This document shows positions 1-11,334 of a DNA stretch of 64,000 bases, in pieces. The notes beneath the pieces were generated by a model. That model made no database searches. It saw only the letters and a list, made by a program, of their open reading frames with translations, and was not told the origin of the DNA. Each line of letters begins with the position of its first letter. Position 1 is the first letter of the stretch. The position numbers and the translations under genes were made by a program. Location: positions 13,449,001-13,513,000 of the forward strand of contig NC_090711.1 of the NCBI RefSeq assembly GCF_040954835.1. Reading direction: 5' to 3'. This DNA comes from Lepisosteus oculatus. Taxonomy: Eukaryota > Chordata > Actinopteri > Semionotiformes > Lepisosteidae.

Positions 1-1040
1 CAGAATAGACTAATGTAACCACATATAACCTAATTACTGAAAAGTATGAATTATTAATGCACTAAGGGCAGCTTGGTTCCTGTTTGACTCCGAAAAGAAA
101 GAAATATAAAAGAAATTTGTCTGCAGAATTTTAATAGAGAAATAACAAAAAATGTAGAAGTCAGTTGTGTTCACAGCTCATGAAACTCCATCTATTGTGA
201 GTAATGTGCAATAACTAAAGAAAAATTAAAGTTTCAGTCTTTTGAAAAGAAGTGCTAAAAACAAGTTCAAAGCAGCACGTTCCATCACTATTATAAACAA
301 AAATCAATTTTCCTAAATATTACACAAAGTAAAACTTGTATTTTACTCAACAGGACTGTCGTCTGTGGGAACTAATTAAAGGCAAATCTTTTGTCATTAC
401 CCTCACAAAGAAAAAGAAACCACAAAGCTTACATTGGCAGATTCCCACTGCCAAGAACAGTCTGTTGGTTCTATTTAAAAATTAAAACACCAACAGCCCC
501 GGGCCTAAAACTGTCTGTAAACGTGATGCTACCATTTCCCTGTGAAAAACAAGCTGGAAAAAAAGAGCTCCATTCTATTTTAAATGATGTCATTTAAAAT
601 CAGGGTCAATTTTTTTTATCTCTTTCTCTACTATCAAATCTTTACAGCAGCTTAAGCTTGCTTAAGAATCCTTGCATGTGACTTACTATTGACCTTTGCC
701 TCATTCATCATTCAGCTCTTTCAAATATGCTCCGTGTTCATCATGTAATCAAACCCGATGTTGCATTATGACTGTGTCTCATCTGTGATAGCCTCATGAT
801 GCACGGTAAGCAACTGTATGTTCTACACGTCTCCCCTGCCAAGAGTTATAGAGACGTTAAGGAATTCAACATTTCTCAGATTGTTTTTCTTTAATATGTT
901 TGAAGCTGTGATTCAGGGCGACTTTGTGTTGCTGCCTAAAAGATCTTTGCTTTGATTATTGCTTGGGGCCCTTTCGACTGGTGTTCATTTTTTTTCAAAA
1001 AAAACATGCTGACTAGGTTAATTTAGAGGTTTCTAAATTT
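1..1040. other. Intergenic, no gene recognised
   Basis: AT-rich sequence with no exon-like segment, splice pair or repeat family that I recognise on either strand. The short open frames here have no protein-like composition. In mammals RTEL1 lies directly upstream of TNFRSF6B, but I see no RTEL1 coding exon in this stretch. Confidence 0.6.
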
Positions 1041-1064
1041 GTCTTGGGATGAACTGGGGTTTGG

Positions 1065-1300
1065 TCCTGCCTTGTGTCCTGTGATGGACTGGTGTCCTGT
1101 CCAGGGTGTGTCCTGCCTTGTGTCCTGTGATGGACTGGTGTCCTGTCCAGGGTGTGGTCCTGCCTTGTGTCCTGTGATGGATCGGTGTCCTGCCCAGGGT
1201 GTGTCCTTTCTTTTGTCCTGTGACGGACTGGTGTCCTGGCCAGGGTGTGGTCCTGCCTTGTGTCCTGTGATGGACTGGTGTCTAGACAGGACACAAGAGT
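1065..1300. repeat. Minisatellite of 46/47-bp units derived from a SINE core
   Basis: About five units begin at 1065, 1111, 1158, 1204 and 1251, so the spacing alternates 46, 47, 46, 47. Units ending GGTGTG and GGTGTGG alternate, which makes a 93-bp higher-order repeat. The unit contains TGTGATGGACTGGTGTCC, which matches the internal segment of the tRNA-headed SINEs elsewhere in the window (for example TGTGATGGACTGGCATCC near 28662). After a short spacer, an inverted piece of the same unit follows at about 1327-1352. Both strands are open, so translated frames here are artefacts. Confidence 0.85.
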
Positions 1301-1359
1301 CAGAAAGCAGGGCTTCACCCTAAACAGAACACCAGTCCATCACAGGACACAAAGCTGGA

Positions 1360-3640
1360 CTACACACAATACATATGGAGGACAACACACAAATTAACTG
1401 AAATCTGACATCTACTGTATGCATATAATGTTGGAAACTATAGTCATTAAATATTTTCTGCATGTTCTGTTAGTTATTCTTTATGAAGACTGTAAACATC
1501 CATACTGTGTAAGTTGTGATGTTGATAAAGAATTACCTAAACACATCTATAAATCAAACATTTACATAGGAACCTGATTTGTTTGTTTTTTTAAGCCAGT
1601 AATTGCTAACTTAATCTTTATAATTATGGGTCACAGTTTCTAAAGGCAGAGATTTAGCTAAAACTTTAACCAGGCGGGTCGATTAATAAGGTTTCATATT
1701 TTTGCTTTAGCAGATATCGGACTAGAAGAGCAGTCTAAATATGCGCAGCGCCGTTTGTTTAATGCTACCAGATCTCTTAATCACAGATAATGTGGACGTT
1801 GACTGGTTTTGAAACTTGCGGGTTGTTGACGCATGTATAGAAACCATATTAATGAAAAACGATTAAGGGTTCAAGTATCTAAGTTTATTTTTTTAGAGCG
1901 CTAATGTGTTTTGCAATTACTGGATCTTACGCACCAAATCTGCTTTCCTATTCAAATGGGTAATTGACCTATCACTTGTTCTGGTGCCCCGGAGCAGGTA
2001 AAAAAATCCAATTATGAAGCCCACTAAACACATTCAGAAGACTGGTGTCCATGATCGATGATGACCGATTAAAAGGACACTGACTTTTACTACAACTTTG
2101 CATCTTTTCTGTGGTCGATTTTCTTTCAGAAATCGAGTTTACTTCTGGAGTCGGCTAGTACGTTGGACAGACCTACTGGTTCCTTTTCAACCAAAGCGCC
2201 GGTTTCGCGTCAAATGCTCAAATTTTAGTCTAAAACCTCCCACTCCGCCCACATAACACAGCCAGCGATTGCGGATATCGAACACCTGAAATTAGCGAAG
2301 TGGGAAATACAAGAATCGAGACTCGGAAGTCGAGGAGGTGATGTAGTTTTGGTCTGCAGGTGTGTTCCTGTTCTTTCTTTAGTCTTTAGCGCGTAGTAGC
2401 TTTAAACCTAAAGAAAAGATAATTGAGATTAAAGAAATCTGTCGTAACCAATCCGTACTCATCGCATTTTTTCCCCTGTTCAGGCAAACCTTTTATGGGA
2501 TGCGTTTTATTTACTGGCATTTTATAGAACGTGTTGGTTTGCACTCGATAATCATTCAGAGCCGAAAATGTGAAATGGCTCTGCAAGTCAACATACTTTA
2601 TAAGGACAGCAGTAACATTATGTCCACTTCAAAGAGGCGAGACAGACTGTCCCCCTATATTTCTCTGATAACATGCGCTAGTGTTCAGCGGCCACTACTG
2701 TAAGTACTGTAAGGCTTCAGTGTTGCTTGTCGTATTTGCTTTGGACGAGCAAATGGAAGTTTTGAATAACCTCATGTGACGCTTCTTTGGATTTGGATAA
2801 ACTGTCTATAACGAAACACTCGACCCTCAGAGCCTACGGGGTCGGCCGCTGATTCTCGCATCGTCCATACAGTCACCGTTGCGCCCCACTTGAAAAGCCA
2901 ACATTTCCCCTCGGAATCTCCTCTCAGGGCTGTGCATGTGTTTTATCATGAGACTCGGCTCGTTTCCCCAGTGGGTTGCGTGGGTGGAGGGCGTCACCTT
3001 ATACCCGAATGTGCCAACAGATTTGAAATTAAGAGTACATCGAATTGTTATAAAAAGCATCTCATAAGACGCAATACAATACATGAGGTGAATAATTCAA
3101 TTACATTCGTGTCTGATCATAATGCCCTTATAATTATTGTTTTCTCCGGATCGTGCCGTCCATTCCTGTCAAGCGCAGAATATGTGTACAAACAATTCTT
3201 CTCTTGAACGATTGACATAATTTAATCATATAATGAAGCAGTCAGCTCTGAAAGAATGTTTTGCCTGCAATGCGCGGAAAAGTTCCTTATGACACTCGTA
3301 TATGACGATTCCTGTCTCATAGTACGTCGAGGGTGTCGCATCTGGGCATTTAGTTTGCAAAACGCTTAACTGATTATGTTTTGTAGTTCACATTGTGGAG
3401 ACCAGCTGGAGAATAAATAAACGCGCTAATAGTGAACTGATTTGAGCTCTATTGGATGACTAAGCACACGCGGGAAATTGATCACCTAGATCCCTTTGCC
3501 GAAACTCTATACTAATCAATAGCGCATCTAGTTAGGCATTAACAGGGTATCTATATCAGAACACCCCCCTCCGTCAGAGTGGAATGAGGGGTATTTGTAC
3601 CATTATAATTGGGTTTATATACTGTAAAGCTTACGTCCGA
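1360..3640. other. Intergenic, unassigned
   Basis: There is no recognisable gene or dispersed repeat. From about 1650 to 3550 the sequence has more CpG and more mixed composition than its flanks, including GC-box-like CCGCCC near 2245. This could mean regulatory DNA or the 5' end of an unseen transcript, but I found no open exon with matching splice sites. Confidence 0.4.
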
Positions 3641-3734
3641 CAGGTTCTATGTAGGTATGTACCTTATCAGAGCGGTGTCGTCGCCGCCCTTCCCTGTGAT
3701 AGCAGGACTACAGCTACCGGGCTGTAAAGATATC

Positions 3735-3850
3735 TCTCTTTGGCTCACCGGGCTGGGTCCCTGCTGAGTGACGCGGGAGTCCCGGGTTCGAGCCCCCGAC
3801 GGTGGGGGGCCGACCTCATGCGGCAAGGGCGCCCGCCTGAGCCCCCGTTG
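3735..3850 (+). repeat. tRNA-like / SINE-head-like segment
   Basis: A Pol III A-box-like stretch (TGGCTCACCGG, near 3739) is followed after about 45 bases by a good B box (GGGTTCGAGCCC, near 3783). The T-arm does not fold into a clean 5-bp stem and no cloverleaf is complete, so it is not a functional tRNA gene. A decayed tRNA-derived SINE head is the better reading. The family is not identified. Confidence 0.4.
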
Positions 3851-4423
3851 CGTTACATTATTAATGCCATATAACGTGTTAAACTGTATATGCGGTTTAC
3901 TACATTCCATCTATATCATTTGATATCTGCACGATAATAAAACGTTTTATACACTCCAGAATCTGTTGTTTATTTTATTTATTTTTTTTTTTTCCTGTGC
4001 CGATTCTGAGCCAGAGCTGCAATCTTCCCCGTTCAGAATGAAACTGGAGCGGGGCACTTAAACCCGTCCGCGACTCATAATAACTGACGCACGACCTCTC
4101 TGCTCTCGCTGATCCGATCAAGATCAACACTCTGTATCCCAGGGACCGCTTCGCAACCAAACGCTCTGGGGGGGGAAGGAGAAGGGAAAATTCCGGGATG
4201 TTTTAAGATATTTGAAACTCTCTCCCAGACGCAGATTAAGAACCAAAAGAAGAGGACATGTCCGTGGGGAAAAAAACAACAACGGACGCTTCGTAACCCT
4301 AGGAAGTAATTATTTAATTTCAAACTTTAGTACTATCGGTTGTAATTTTATTTGGATATGCATTTTTTTGTGAAGATTATTTCTGGAAATTTTTGCTTGT
4401 GGTAAATTGTGATGACAGACGTG

Positions 4424-4430
4424 TGAGTCA
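4424..4430 (+). promoter_or_regulatory. AP-1-type site upstream of TNFRSF6B
   Basis: TGAGTCA is an exact AP-1 consensus about 30 bases upstream of the TATA box. AP-1 input would suit an inflammation-responsive receptor gene, but the link rests on the motif alone. Confidence 0.4.
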
Positions 4431-4460
4431 TTCTTCCGCTTCAGTGACTGGCAGGTACTG

Positions 4461-4468
4461 TATAAAAA
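4461..4468 (+). promoter_or_regulatory. TATA box of TNFRSF6B
   Basis: TATAAAAA lies 35-42 bases upstream of the predicted ATG at 4503. This gives a transcription start near 4490 and a very short 5' leader of roughly 10-15 bases. A focused TATA promoter is typical of inducible secreted immune genes. Confidence 0.6.
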
Positions 4469-4502
4469 ACCCCGGGGCTCATGGAGAAGGCATCATTAGA
4501 AA

Positions 4503-6822
4503 ATGAACACGGTAAGTGAGCCCGTATTTTTTTCATTAATAAATAGATTGCGGGAGCCCAGATTCCACTGGCCCGTCCGTTGTCAAGCGACTGATTTAGC
4601 GTTTCTGAAAGATCATTTTGTAAGAAGGTATTGCTTAGGGCATGAAGATCATGGGTCCATTCAAAGAGTTCCTTAGACTGTTGAGGACTTTTCTAACGGT
4701 TCAATGTCTTGGGGGAGGCACTGTAAGAGCAGAATAGAGAAATTATATCGAACATCAAGGAGAAAATGCAGTTGCACGATGCTGCCAAAACACTGACAAG
4801 AGCTCCTTCAAAGTACTGTAATGACGGGGCACGGTGCATGTATTTCAAGCGCTGGCATCTGGCATTGTAATGTGACTGATGAACAGAAACGATCTTTTCA
4901 CTACAGTGACACGCTGTAGACCGTATATAATAGATACAGTAGAAGGGGTAGAACTAACCGCCTGTGCAGATTCAGGACTTTCACCTGCAGCTCCGCGCCA
5001 CTCAGTGAAATCATGTAACCGCGGACGACTTTCAAATAAGAGCAGCGAAGGACGAACTTCTCTATCCCTCTCTTCAGACGGTGTGGTTTTGCTGCTCTGT
5101 CCTGGTTTTCGCTGCGGGCAGCGGCGCCTCGCTCACGCCGACCTACCAGTGGAAGGATGACAAGACGGGGGAAGCCGTGACGTGTGAGAAGTGTCCTCCC
5201 GGAACTCACATGAAGCGGCACTGCGGCAGAGACAGGCGGACCGAGTGCGCGCCGTGCCCCGGCCTGCACTACACGGAGTTCTGGAACTACATCGACGAGT
5301 GCCGCTACTGCAACGTGTTCTGCACAGAGAACGAGTTCGAGAAGCGCAAGTGCAGCCGGACGCACAACAGGCTGTGCGAGTGCCGGGCTGGTTTCTACCG
5401 GAGATACGAGTTCTGCATCAGACACAGCGTCTGCCCAGCTGGCGAAGGAGTTGTTGCGAATGGTACGTGTGTTCGGTAAAGAAAAATAGATTTTATAGAC
5501 TAAGAATATATGGATTTTTTTTGTGCGTTTGGCATAAAGGCTTAGTGTGTACAAGAAAGTGGACATGAGCGCAGAAGACGAGAGTTTGAATATGTCCCAG
5601 GTTGAAAAAGCGAAACCTGGGACGTTTAAGCCCAGGTATTTAATGATGTGTCAAGTACCGTCTCCACTGAATATTTTGAGGATGTCGTGAAATAAAAGAT
5701 AATAGTGCGTAACAGATGCACCCAGCTTGCTTTTAAAAGTCATTTTTTTTAGCTGCACAGACATTGTTCAACTACACCTATTTTTTATAGTTACTGTAAT
5801 AACGTCTGCTGTACTATAGCTGAACATAGGTCACGTCCATGCGCTTTCAGCTCCCGGCTCACTCCCCGTCTCTCTCCTTCCCGGTCTCCGCAGGCACGGC
5901 GCATGAGGACGTGCAGTGCCAGACCTGCCCCATCGGCTCCTACTCCTCCTCGCCCTCCGGCACGGAGCCCTGTCGGCCGCACAGATGGTGCCCTCCCGGG
6001 CAGCTAGCCATCCCCGGCGACGACAAACACGACACCTTCTGTTCTTCCTGCAAGAAATACGGGAGCGAGGAAATCGCTAAAAGCGTTGAAGGTATTTTTT
6101 TGTTTGTTTGTTTGTTTCCAATTTAATTTCTTAGCCCTTACTAAGAGTGCATCGCAATCAGATTATTGTCCGTAGTTGAATGAGAATCACTTTCAGTTCT
6201 CTCGACATTGAGTTAAAGGACACGGCTCCAGTTTTTGCAGGCTATTCAGGTGTACCAGCAGAAACTGCTTTCATGTGACCAGGGCTCGGTTTCCCCTGCG
6301 GGGTTCATGACGCATTGCTGGGTATCTGAATAGACGGGAATTCTGTCACTTCAAAAGTGAAAACCTTTATTGTGCGTTTCAGGGAAAGAGTCATTGTGTA
6401 GGGTTACAGGTGATTTCCACTGAGCCGAACTTTGCATTGGGATTTTTTTTCCCCTCTAACTTGTTGCATTCTGGCTCTAAGGTTCTGTTGAAGCCAGGAA
6501 ATCAGGTGGGGTGAAAATAAATGTGAATGAATGGGTGCCATTTGTTTACACAGCTAAGAGGCTCTGCGACCGAGAAGTAATGGAGTACGTGGCACAGCAG
6601 CACCTCTCAGAAAAGAAGCTGAAGAGGCTTATGACTGTGGCCAAGAAGCGCACCCGGGAGAACGCCACTGAGCAGGAGGAGGGCACGCTCCTGAGCTTGT
6701 TGGACTCCATCTCGAAGAATGAGCACGGTCGAGATTTCATCGAGGAGATTCTTTTCATTTTGAAGAAGGCCAAGCTGGCGAACCTGGAGAAGAAGGTGAA
6801 GAGATGGTTTATGGAGCGTTAA
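4503..6822 (+). CDS. TNFRSF6B: TNF receptor superfamily member 6B (decoy receptor 3), complete
   Basis: Secreted decoy receptor. The family binds TNF-type ligands such as FasL, LIGHT and TL1A and blocks signalling. Coding exons: 4503-4511 (only ATG AAC ACG, donor GTAAGT), 5078-5462, 5894-6091 and 6554-6822. All phases agree and give 286 aa (human 300). Residues 1 to about 21 form a signal peptide (MNTTVWFCCSVLVF). Residues 26-195 hold the cysteine-rich repeats with family signatures (PTYQW, CPPGT, FWNY, CRYCNV, CPPGQ). There is no transmembrane helix. The C-terminal 89 residues are helical and strongly basic (KKLKRL, AKKRTR, LEKKVKRW), matching the heparan-sulphate-binding tail of DcR3. NGT (131-133) and NAT (234-236) are possible glycosylation sites. 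The short first exon rests on the splice fit; the in-frame GTG at 5081 is not a start. The neighbour ARFRP1 supports orthology with DcR3 rather than osteoprotegerin. Confidence 0.93.
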
Positions 6823-7164
6823 GCCCCTGGGTCAACAGAGTCCGGCGTTTCCAACACGCAGGGCAGGAACTCTGCATTTCGCAGGTTCTGTCCAATACTG
6901 GAGAAAAAGCAGTATTCAGTAGTTTTTGTTTTCCAGTTTTTTTTTTTTAACAGTGCTGTGCAAAGCAAGTGAAAAACATTTTTTTGGCAACACAGTTAAG
7001 CTCGAATAATTTGTCTAGAATGGAAATCCTTGTGCATGTTCGAATATAGAAAACAAATTGCCTTCAAAGAGTGGATATTGGAACTGTGTTACCAATTTTG
7101 CCTGTGATTCCTGTTGTTAGTAGTAAGCCTTTAAGCTGAGGTAGTTAAGCATTATTGTCTTTTG

Positions 7165-7170
7165 AATAAA
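7165..7170 (+). terminator. Polyadenylation signal of TNFRSF6B
   Basis: AATAAA occurs 343 bases after the stop codon and is the first canonical signal downstream. It implies a 3' UTR of about 360 bases. Confidence 0.65.
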
Positions 7171-7189
7171 GTGCATTTGACATTAATGT

Positions 7190-8595
7190 GTTTGCTGGGA
7201 AAGAAGTGTAGATTGCGACTGTGTATTTAAAATAAGCTTGGGCACAAGACAGATGAATAAGGGTTTATATGACTATAAACTTAAGGTCACTATCATTTGG
7301 CTGTGCTCTTCAGCACTGAAATCATTTAGTTCCAGGAGTTTCAGATGCTTAATGGACTGCTTGTGACAAAGTCCTGCATTGTCCTGGATCTGTGTCAGGT
7401 TTCAGGATAAAAGACAAGGCAGAAAGGGAACATTTAGGGCTTATATCCAGCTCACCAGTGATGTTAACAGTGCCTTTCATTGGAATGGCAGTTTTCAAGA
7501 GTCCAAGCTATGGCCATTAAGAAAAGTCTTAATTGTAGCTGCACTGATGCGTAAAACCATTTCAAAACTCAAAAGGGAAGGATTGTGCTTTATGCAAGTT
7601 TCAAAGGATTAACCTTAAGTCTGCCAATGAAAGTAAAGGTACAGGAATCTCCAGCAGTTCTTTGGGTCTTTCATTTTTCCCAGCCTGCTTACTTACATAT
7701 CAGGCCATGAGTGGGAATCGGGACCTGCCTGCTCTTGGAGGGCTCAGGCTTCATAAGGACCTGCAAATATCCAGGAGACGAAGAGAAGTCAAGACAGTCT
7801 TTCGTCTTGCCTAGATTTTTCTCAGGGTGTACATCTTCCTGCTCACCTGCCATTGTAAATAACATCTTTTATAGCCATACATTGACACATACCGCCCTCT
7901 TTGTGTTGTTGCTGGTTGTTTTGTTACTTGTGACTTAATGTTATTGCTCTTAAATTATTTTTAAGACTGAAGTATTTTATATTATGTACAGACTATATAC
8001 AGAGATATATTTTTGAACAACATAAGCTAACTTTCCTCAAGTCCGTTGCTTTTGCGTGCTTGTCCACAGAGTTGAATGCTGTTGTCCAGTGAGAAACTGA
8101 GGTATTGATTATTTGATGTGTTGATTATCCTTTATCCTGAGGATGTCATTGATACAATTAAAATGAATTTCAAACCAGAAGACTGTGCGTGCGTGTTCTT
8201 CACGTCTTTGTCTTTGACTCTCCTGCCAGGATCTTCCTAATTCTTGGCAGCGTTCATTAAAAAAAATGCTTACAGCTTTCAGTAGTGAAAGTATTTTTAT
8301 ATTGGAGTTATCTTGCAATTTCCTATTGCTCTACTATTTATTGTGGTTTAGCTTAAGGCAACTTTTACATTTCATTTGCAAATTGCTGTTAAAAGTAGAT
8401 TATGTGCCTCTTTCAATACTTGCAATACTTTATTGCCATAACTAGTTGGAATATGGAATTTTGTTTGTTGAGCTCAGACATTTAAAGACGAACAATACAA
8501 ATACACAACATTAAGCCAATAACAGAAATACATCCAACGAGCGCATTCACAAACCTTAAAACACCAGCATTTAAATAACAGTGAGATATATGCAG
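7190..8595. other. Intergenic, nothing recognised
   Basis: AT-rich sequence between the TNFRSF6B polyadenylation signal and the first 5S-type SINE. I see no exon with paired splice sites and no repeat family. Confidence 0.5.
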
Positions 8596-8599
8596 CCAG

Positions 8600-9012
8600 C
8601 AGCCATATCACCCTGCAACTCACAACTGGCAACCCACTGAAGCTCAGCAGGTGTGAGCCTGGTCAGTACCTGGATGTGAGACTTCCTGGGTTGTTGCTGC
8701 TAGAAGAGGTGTTAATGGGGCCAGCAGGGGGCGCTCACCCTGCGGTCTATGTGGGTCCTAATGCCCCAGTATAGCGACGGGGACACTATACTGTAAACAG
8801 GCACCGTCCTTCAGATGAGATGTAAAACCGAGGTCCTGACTCTCTGTGTCGTTAAAAAAAATCCCAGGGCGTTTCTCGTAAAGAGTAGGGGTGTAACCCC
8901 GGCGTCCTGGCCAAATTTCCCTTTGGCCCTTACCAATCATGGCCTCCTAATAATCCCTATCTACGAATTGGCTTCATTACTCTGCTCTCCTCCTCACTGA
9001 TAGCTGATGTGT
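8600..9012 (+). repeat. 5S rRNA-derived SINE (copy 1)
   Basis: The head resembles 5S rRNA: CATATCACCCTG, GAAGCTCAGCAGG, GCCTGGTCAGTACCTGGATG and GAGACTTCCTGGG occur in 5S order. It is followed by a body shared with the copies at 21872 and 53285 (GCGCTCACCCTGCGGTC, then the GGACACTATACTGTAAACAGG segment). It ends near the GATAGCTGATGTGTGGTGA segment instead of continuing to the family 3' end, so it is 3'-truncated or recombined. Confidence 0.85.
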
Positions 9013-9013
9013 G

Positions 9014-9115
9014 GTGATTATTATTATTATTATTATTTTTTTTCTGCAATTTCCCTCACGGGATCAATAAAGTATCTATCTATCTATTATTATTATTATT
9101 TTATTATATAACAGT
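9014..9115 (+). repeat. LINE 3' tail with ATT and TCTA microsatellites
   Basis: (ATT)n is followed by TTTCTGCAATTTCCCTCACG, then GGGATCAATAAAGTATC and a (TATC)n run. This is the usual 3' end of a fish non-LTR element. It directly abuts the truncated 5S SINE, so the junction is either a template switch or a nested insertion. Confidence 0.6.
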
Positions 9116-9578
9116 GGAGCCTGATAAGAGTAACAATGTACCATCGACACTGCTCCGTCTAGCTGCTGCTTATCCTGGGCTGAAATTTTGCCAAACTACA
9201 CAATTATGGGGAAGATCAAAACATTCTCAGGGACAGATCTGTAGAAAAAGGTCATTGCTTCATGTGACATTTCAAACTATCTTAACTGTTCAGGTGGCTC
9301 TTTCCCAAGACCAGAGCTTGTTTTTGAGTTTTCACCCACACAAAAACCCAAGGGGTTCCAGCAACATCTATTAACCTAAAATACCTCGTAGACGACACCT
9401 GTAGGCTTACAAGCAGCATCTCGAACCATAGTACATCTTCAAGAATAGGATTAACTAGACCTCAGATCCCCAGTCCCATTGTTCTCATACTGTATGTCAC
9501 CCTAAATAGCCTGTTATTTCAAGGGAAGGGACACCTTTTTAAGCGGTTGATCAATCAAGTAAATAATGTTTCAATACA

Positions 9579-9886
9579 GGGCAGCATTGGGGTGAGTAGT
9601 GGTTAACGTTGCTGAATCACAGTACAGGGGCTCTGAGTTCCATTCCTGGGATGGTCTGTGTGGAGTTTGTATGTTCTGCTTGAGTTTCCTCCAGGTGCCC
9701 TGGTTTCATCCCACAGTTCAAAGACATACTGGTAGGTGAATTGGCTTCTGGGAAAATGGTTCCTGGAGTGAGTGTGTGTTTGTGTCTGTGTGAGCTCTGT
9801 AATGCCTTATACTCATTGTTTTCCAGGACAGACTGGCTCCTTCGCAGCCCTGAATTGGATTAAAGTGGTTAGAAATGGATGGACGC
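9579..9886 (+). repeat. tRNA-headed SINE, family B (copy 1)
   Basis: It has the family landmarks in order: GTAGTGGTTAACGTTGCTG, TGTGTGGAGTTTGTATGTTC, CCACAGTTCAAAGACATACT and CCCTGAATTGGATTAAAGTGG, ending GTTAGAAATGGATGGA. It is diverged at many sites and so is old. Confidence 0.8.
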
Positions 9887-9899
9887 TTCAATGAGAGAT

Positions 9900-11015
9900 G
9901 AAGATTAAACTGTGTTCCAAACGATCTGTCAATGACTTAATTCAACAAACTGCCTATATAACCGATCATAGTGAAATTGTCTCAGGCCTTTATAAATGTA
10001 TGTTTTGAAGGACACTTGTAATACCTGTTTGAGGTTTGAGGACCATTGTTTGAGATCCCTGAACTAGATGTTGGAAAATCCACAGGCATCCGTATTGCAT
10101 TTCAGTGTATGTGTGGATGGTCCGTTTCGAAAATAGTTCTTGAATTTATAAAATAGCTCAGGTTAAAAAAAAACAACATTTATTTTTGTAAAGCCTTGGG
10201 CCTGTGTGTTATGTCTCCAAAGGCCACCCACAGTTCTGGAACTACATGTTGCCCACCGTTGCTTCTCTAGGACATGAGCCTCTCTGTTGCACTCAGGGTT
10301 GTTAGAATGTGTAACGTGTGTGGAGAAGAACTTGTTTGGGAATGAACGGCAGGGACACAGCAGTGGCAGATAAAGACAAAGATGGTGCTTGGAGGACAGA
10401 GGGCTTGTAATGTGATTGGAGGCTTCTGAGAGGCCATCATGTGAACCATGTGCAATTAGTTGAGCTGGAAAATGAATGGCCACTTCAGGTCACACAGCAG
10501 AGATGGAGAGGGAGAATTCAGGGCCCTGGCCATCTAGTGCGCTGGACAAGCTAGAGGCAACCAGTGTTATCTTGGGCCAATTAAAGTGTCTTGTGCTCCC
10601 TGGGTGATTGATTCAACAGTCACCACAAAAGATCTCATTTCTGTATGACTTTTCTCTGTCGTTTAAAATCTGTCGCTTGCCTGTTACCTCTTCATGGGGA
10701 GCTATACCAGCTGGATTGCAGTATGGGGTAATATCTTCTCTTAAACCACAGAAACATTGCTTTAAATGTGTGCAGACAACATCACCTCATAAGTGGCTCC
10801 AAATGTAGACTACTCCCGGCCTTCAGGGTGGATCTGATACCCATCTAACCATTTCAGGAGTGCTCTGTGTGAGAGTGCCTGTGGAAATACTTGGCAATTG
10901 ATAATGATAAGACTGGTATGATGATGACAAAGCCCTCAAGCATCCAACAATTCTTTCTCAAGGAGAGTTGAAAAATTACTATCAGGGGAGTAAATACTTT
11001 TAAGCATCATTTATT
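9900..11015. other. Intergenic, nothing recognised
   Basis: Unique-looking sequence without open exons, splice pairs or known repeats. It lies between two family-B SINEs. Confidence 0.45.
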
Positions 11016-11019
11016 TTCA

Positions 11020-11334
11020 AAAGGCAGTGGCAGAGTAGAGCAGAGGTCGACATTGCTGTCTCTCAGGGCTGGGTCCCTGGGTTCAATTCCGGACCTGGGG
11101 TACTATCTGTGTGGAGATGTTCTCCATGTGTTTGTGTGTGTTTCCCCCCAGTTCAAAGACATGGTGGTAGGTTAATTTGCTTCCGGGAATATTGACCCTG
11201 GTGTGAGGGGGGTGTGTCTCTCTGTGTGATGGACTGGCGTGTTGGCCAAGGTGAATCCTACCTTTTAGCCACTGCTGGGATGGGCTCCAGCTCCCCCATG
11301 ACCCTGTACTGGGTAGAGTGGTTAGAAATGGATG
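11020..11334 (+). repeat. tRNA-headed SINE, family B (copy 2)
   Basis: The head carries GGGTTCAATTCCGG (B box). It is followed by TGTGTGGAGATGTTCTCC, CAGTTCAAAGACATGGTGG, TGTGATGGACTGGCGTG and GCTGGGATGGGCTCCAGC, and ends GTTAGAAATGGATGCA. This is one of the fuller copies in the window. Confidence 0.85.

Noticed and set aside
1013-1323. Open frames on both strands around 1.0-1.3 kb (for example Cys/Pro repeats)
   Set aside because: They are the 46/47-bp minisatellite.
3739-3800. Functional tRNA gene
   Set aside because: Box-like signals are present but no complete cloverleaf can be drawn.
5081-5083. GTG as the start of TNFRSF6B
   Set aside because: It lies three bases inside an exon with a clear acceptor, and an ATG exon upstream (4503-4511) joins in phase.
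4901-5566. 221-codon minus-strand frame opposite TNFRSF6B exon 2
   Set aside because: Antisense of the cysteine-rich exon; no family features.
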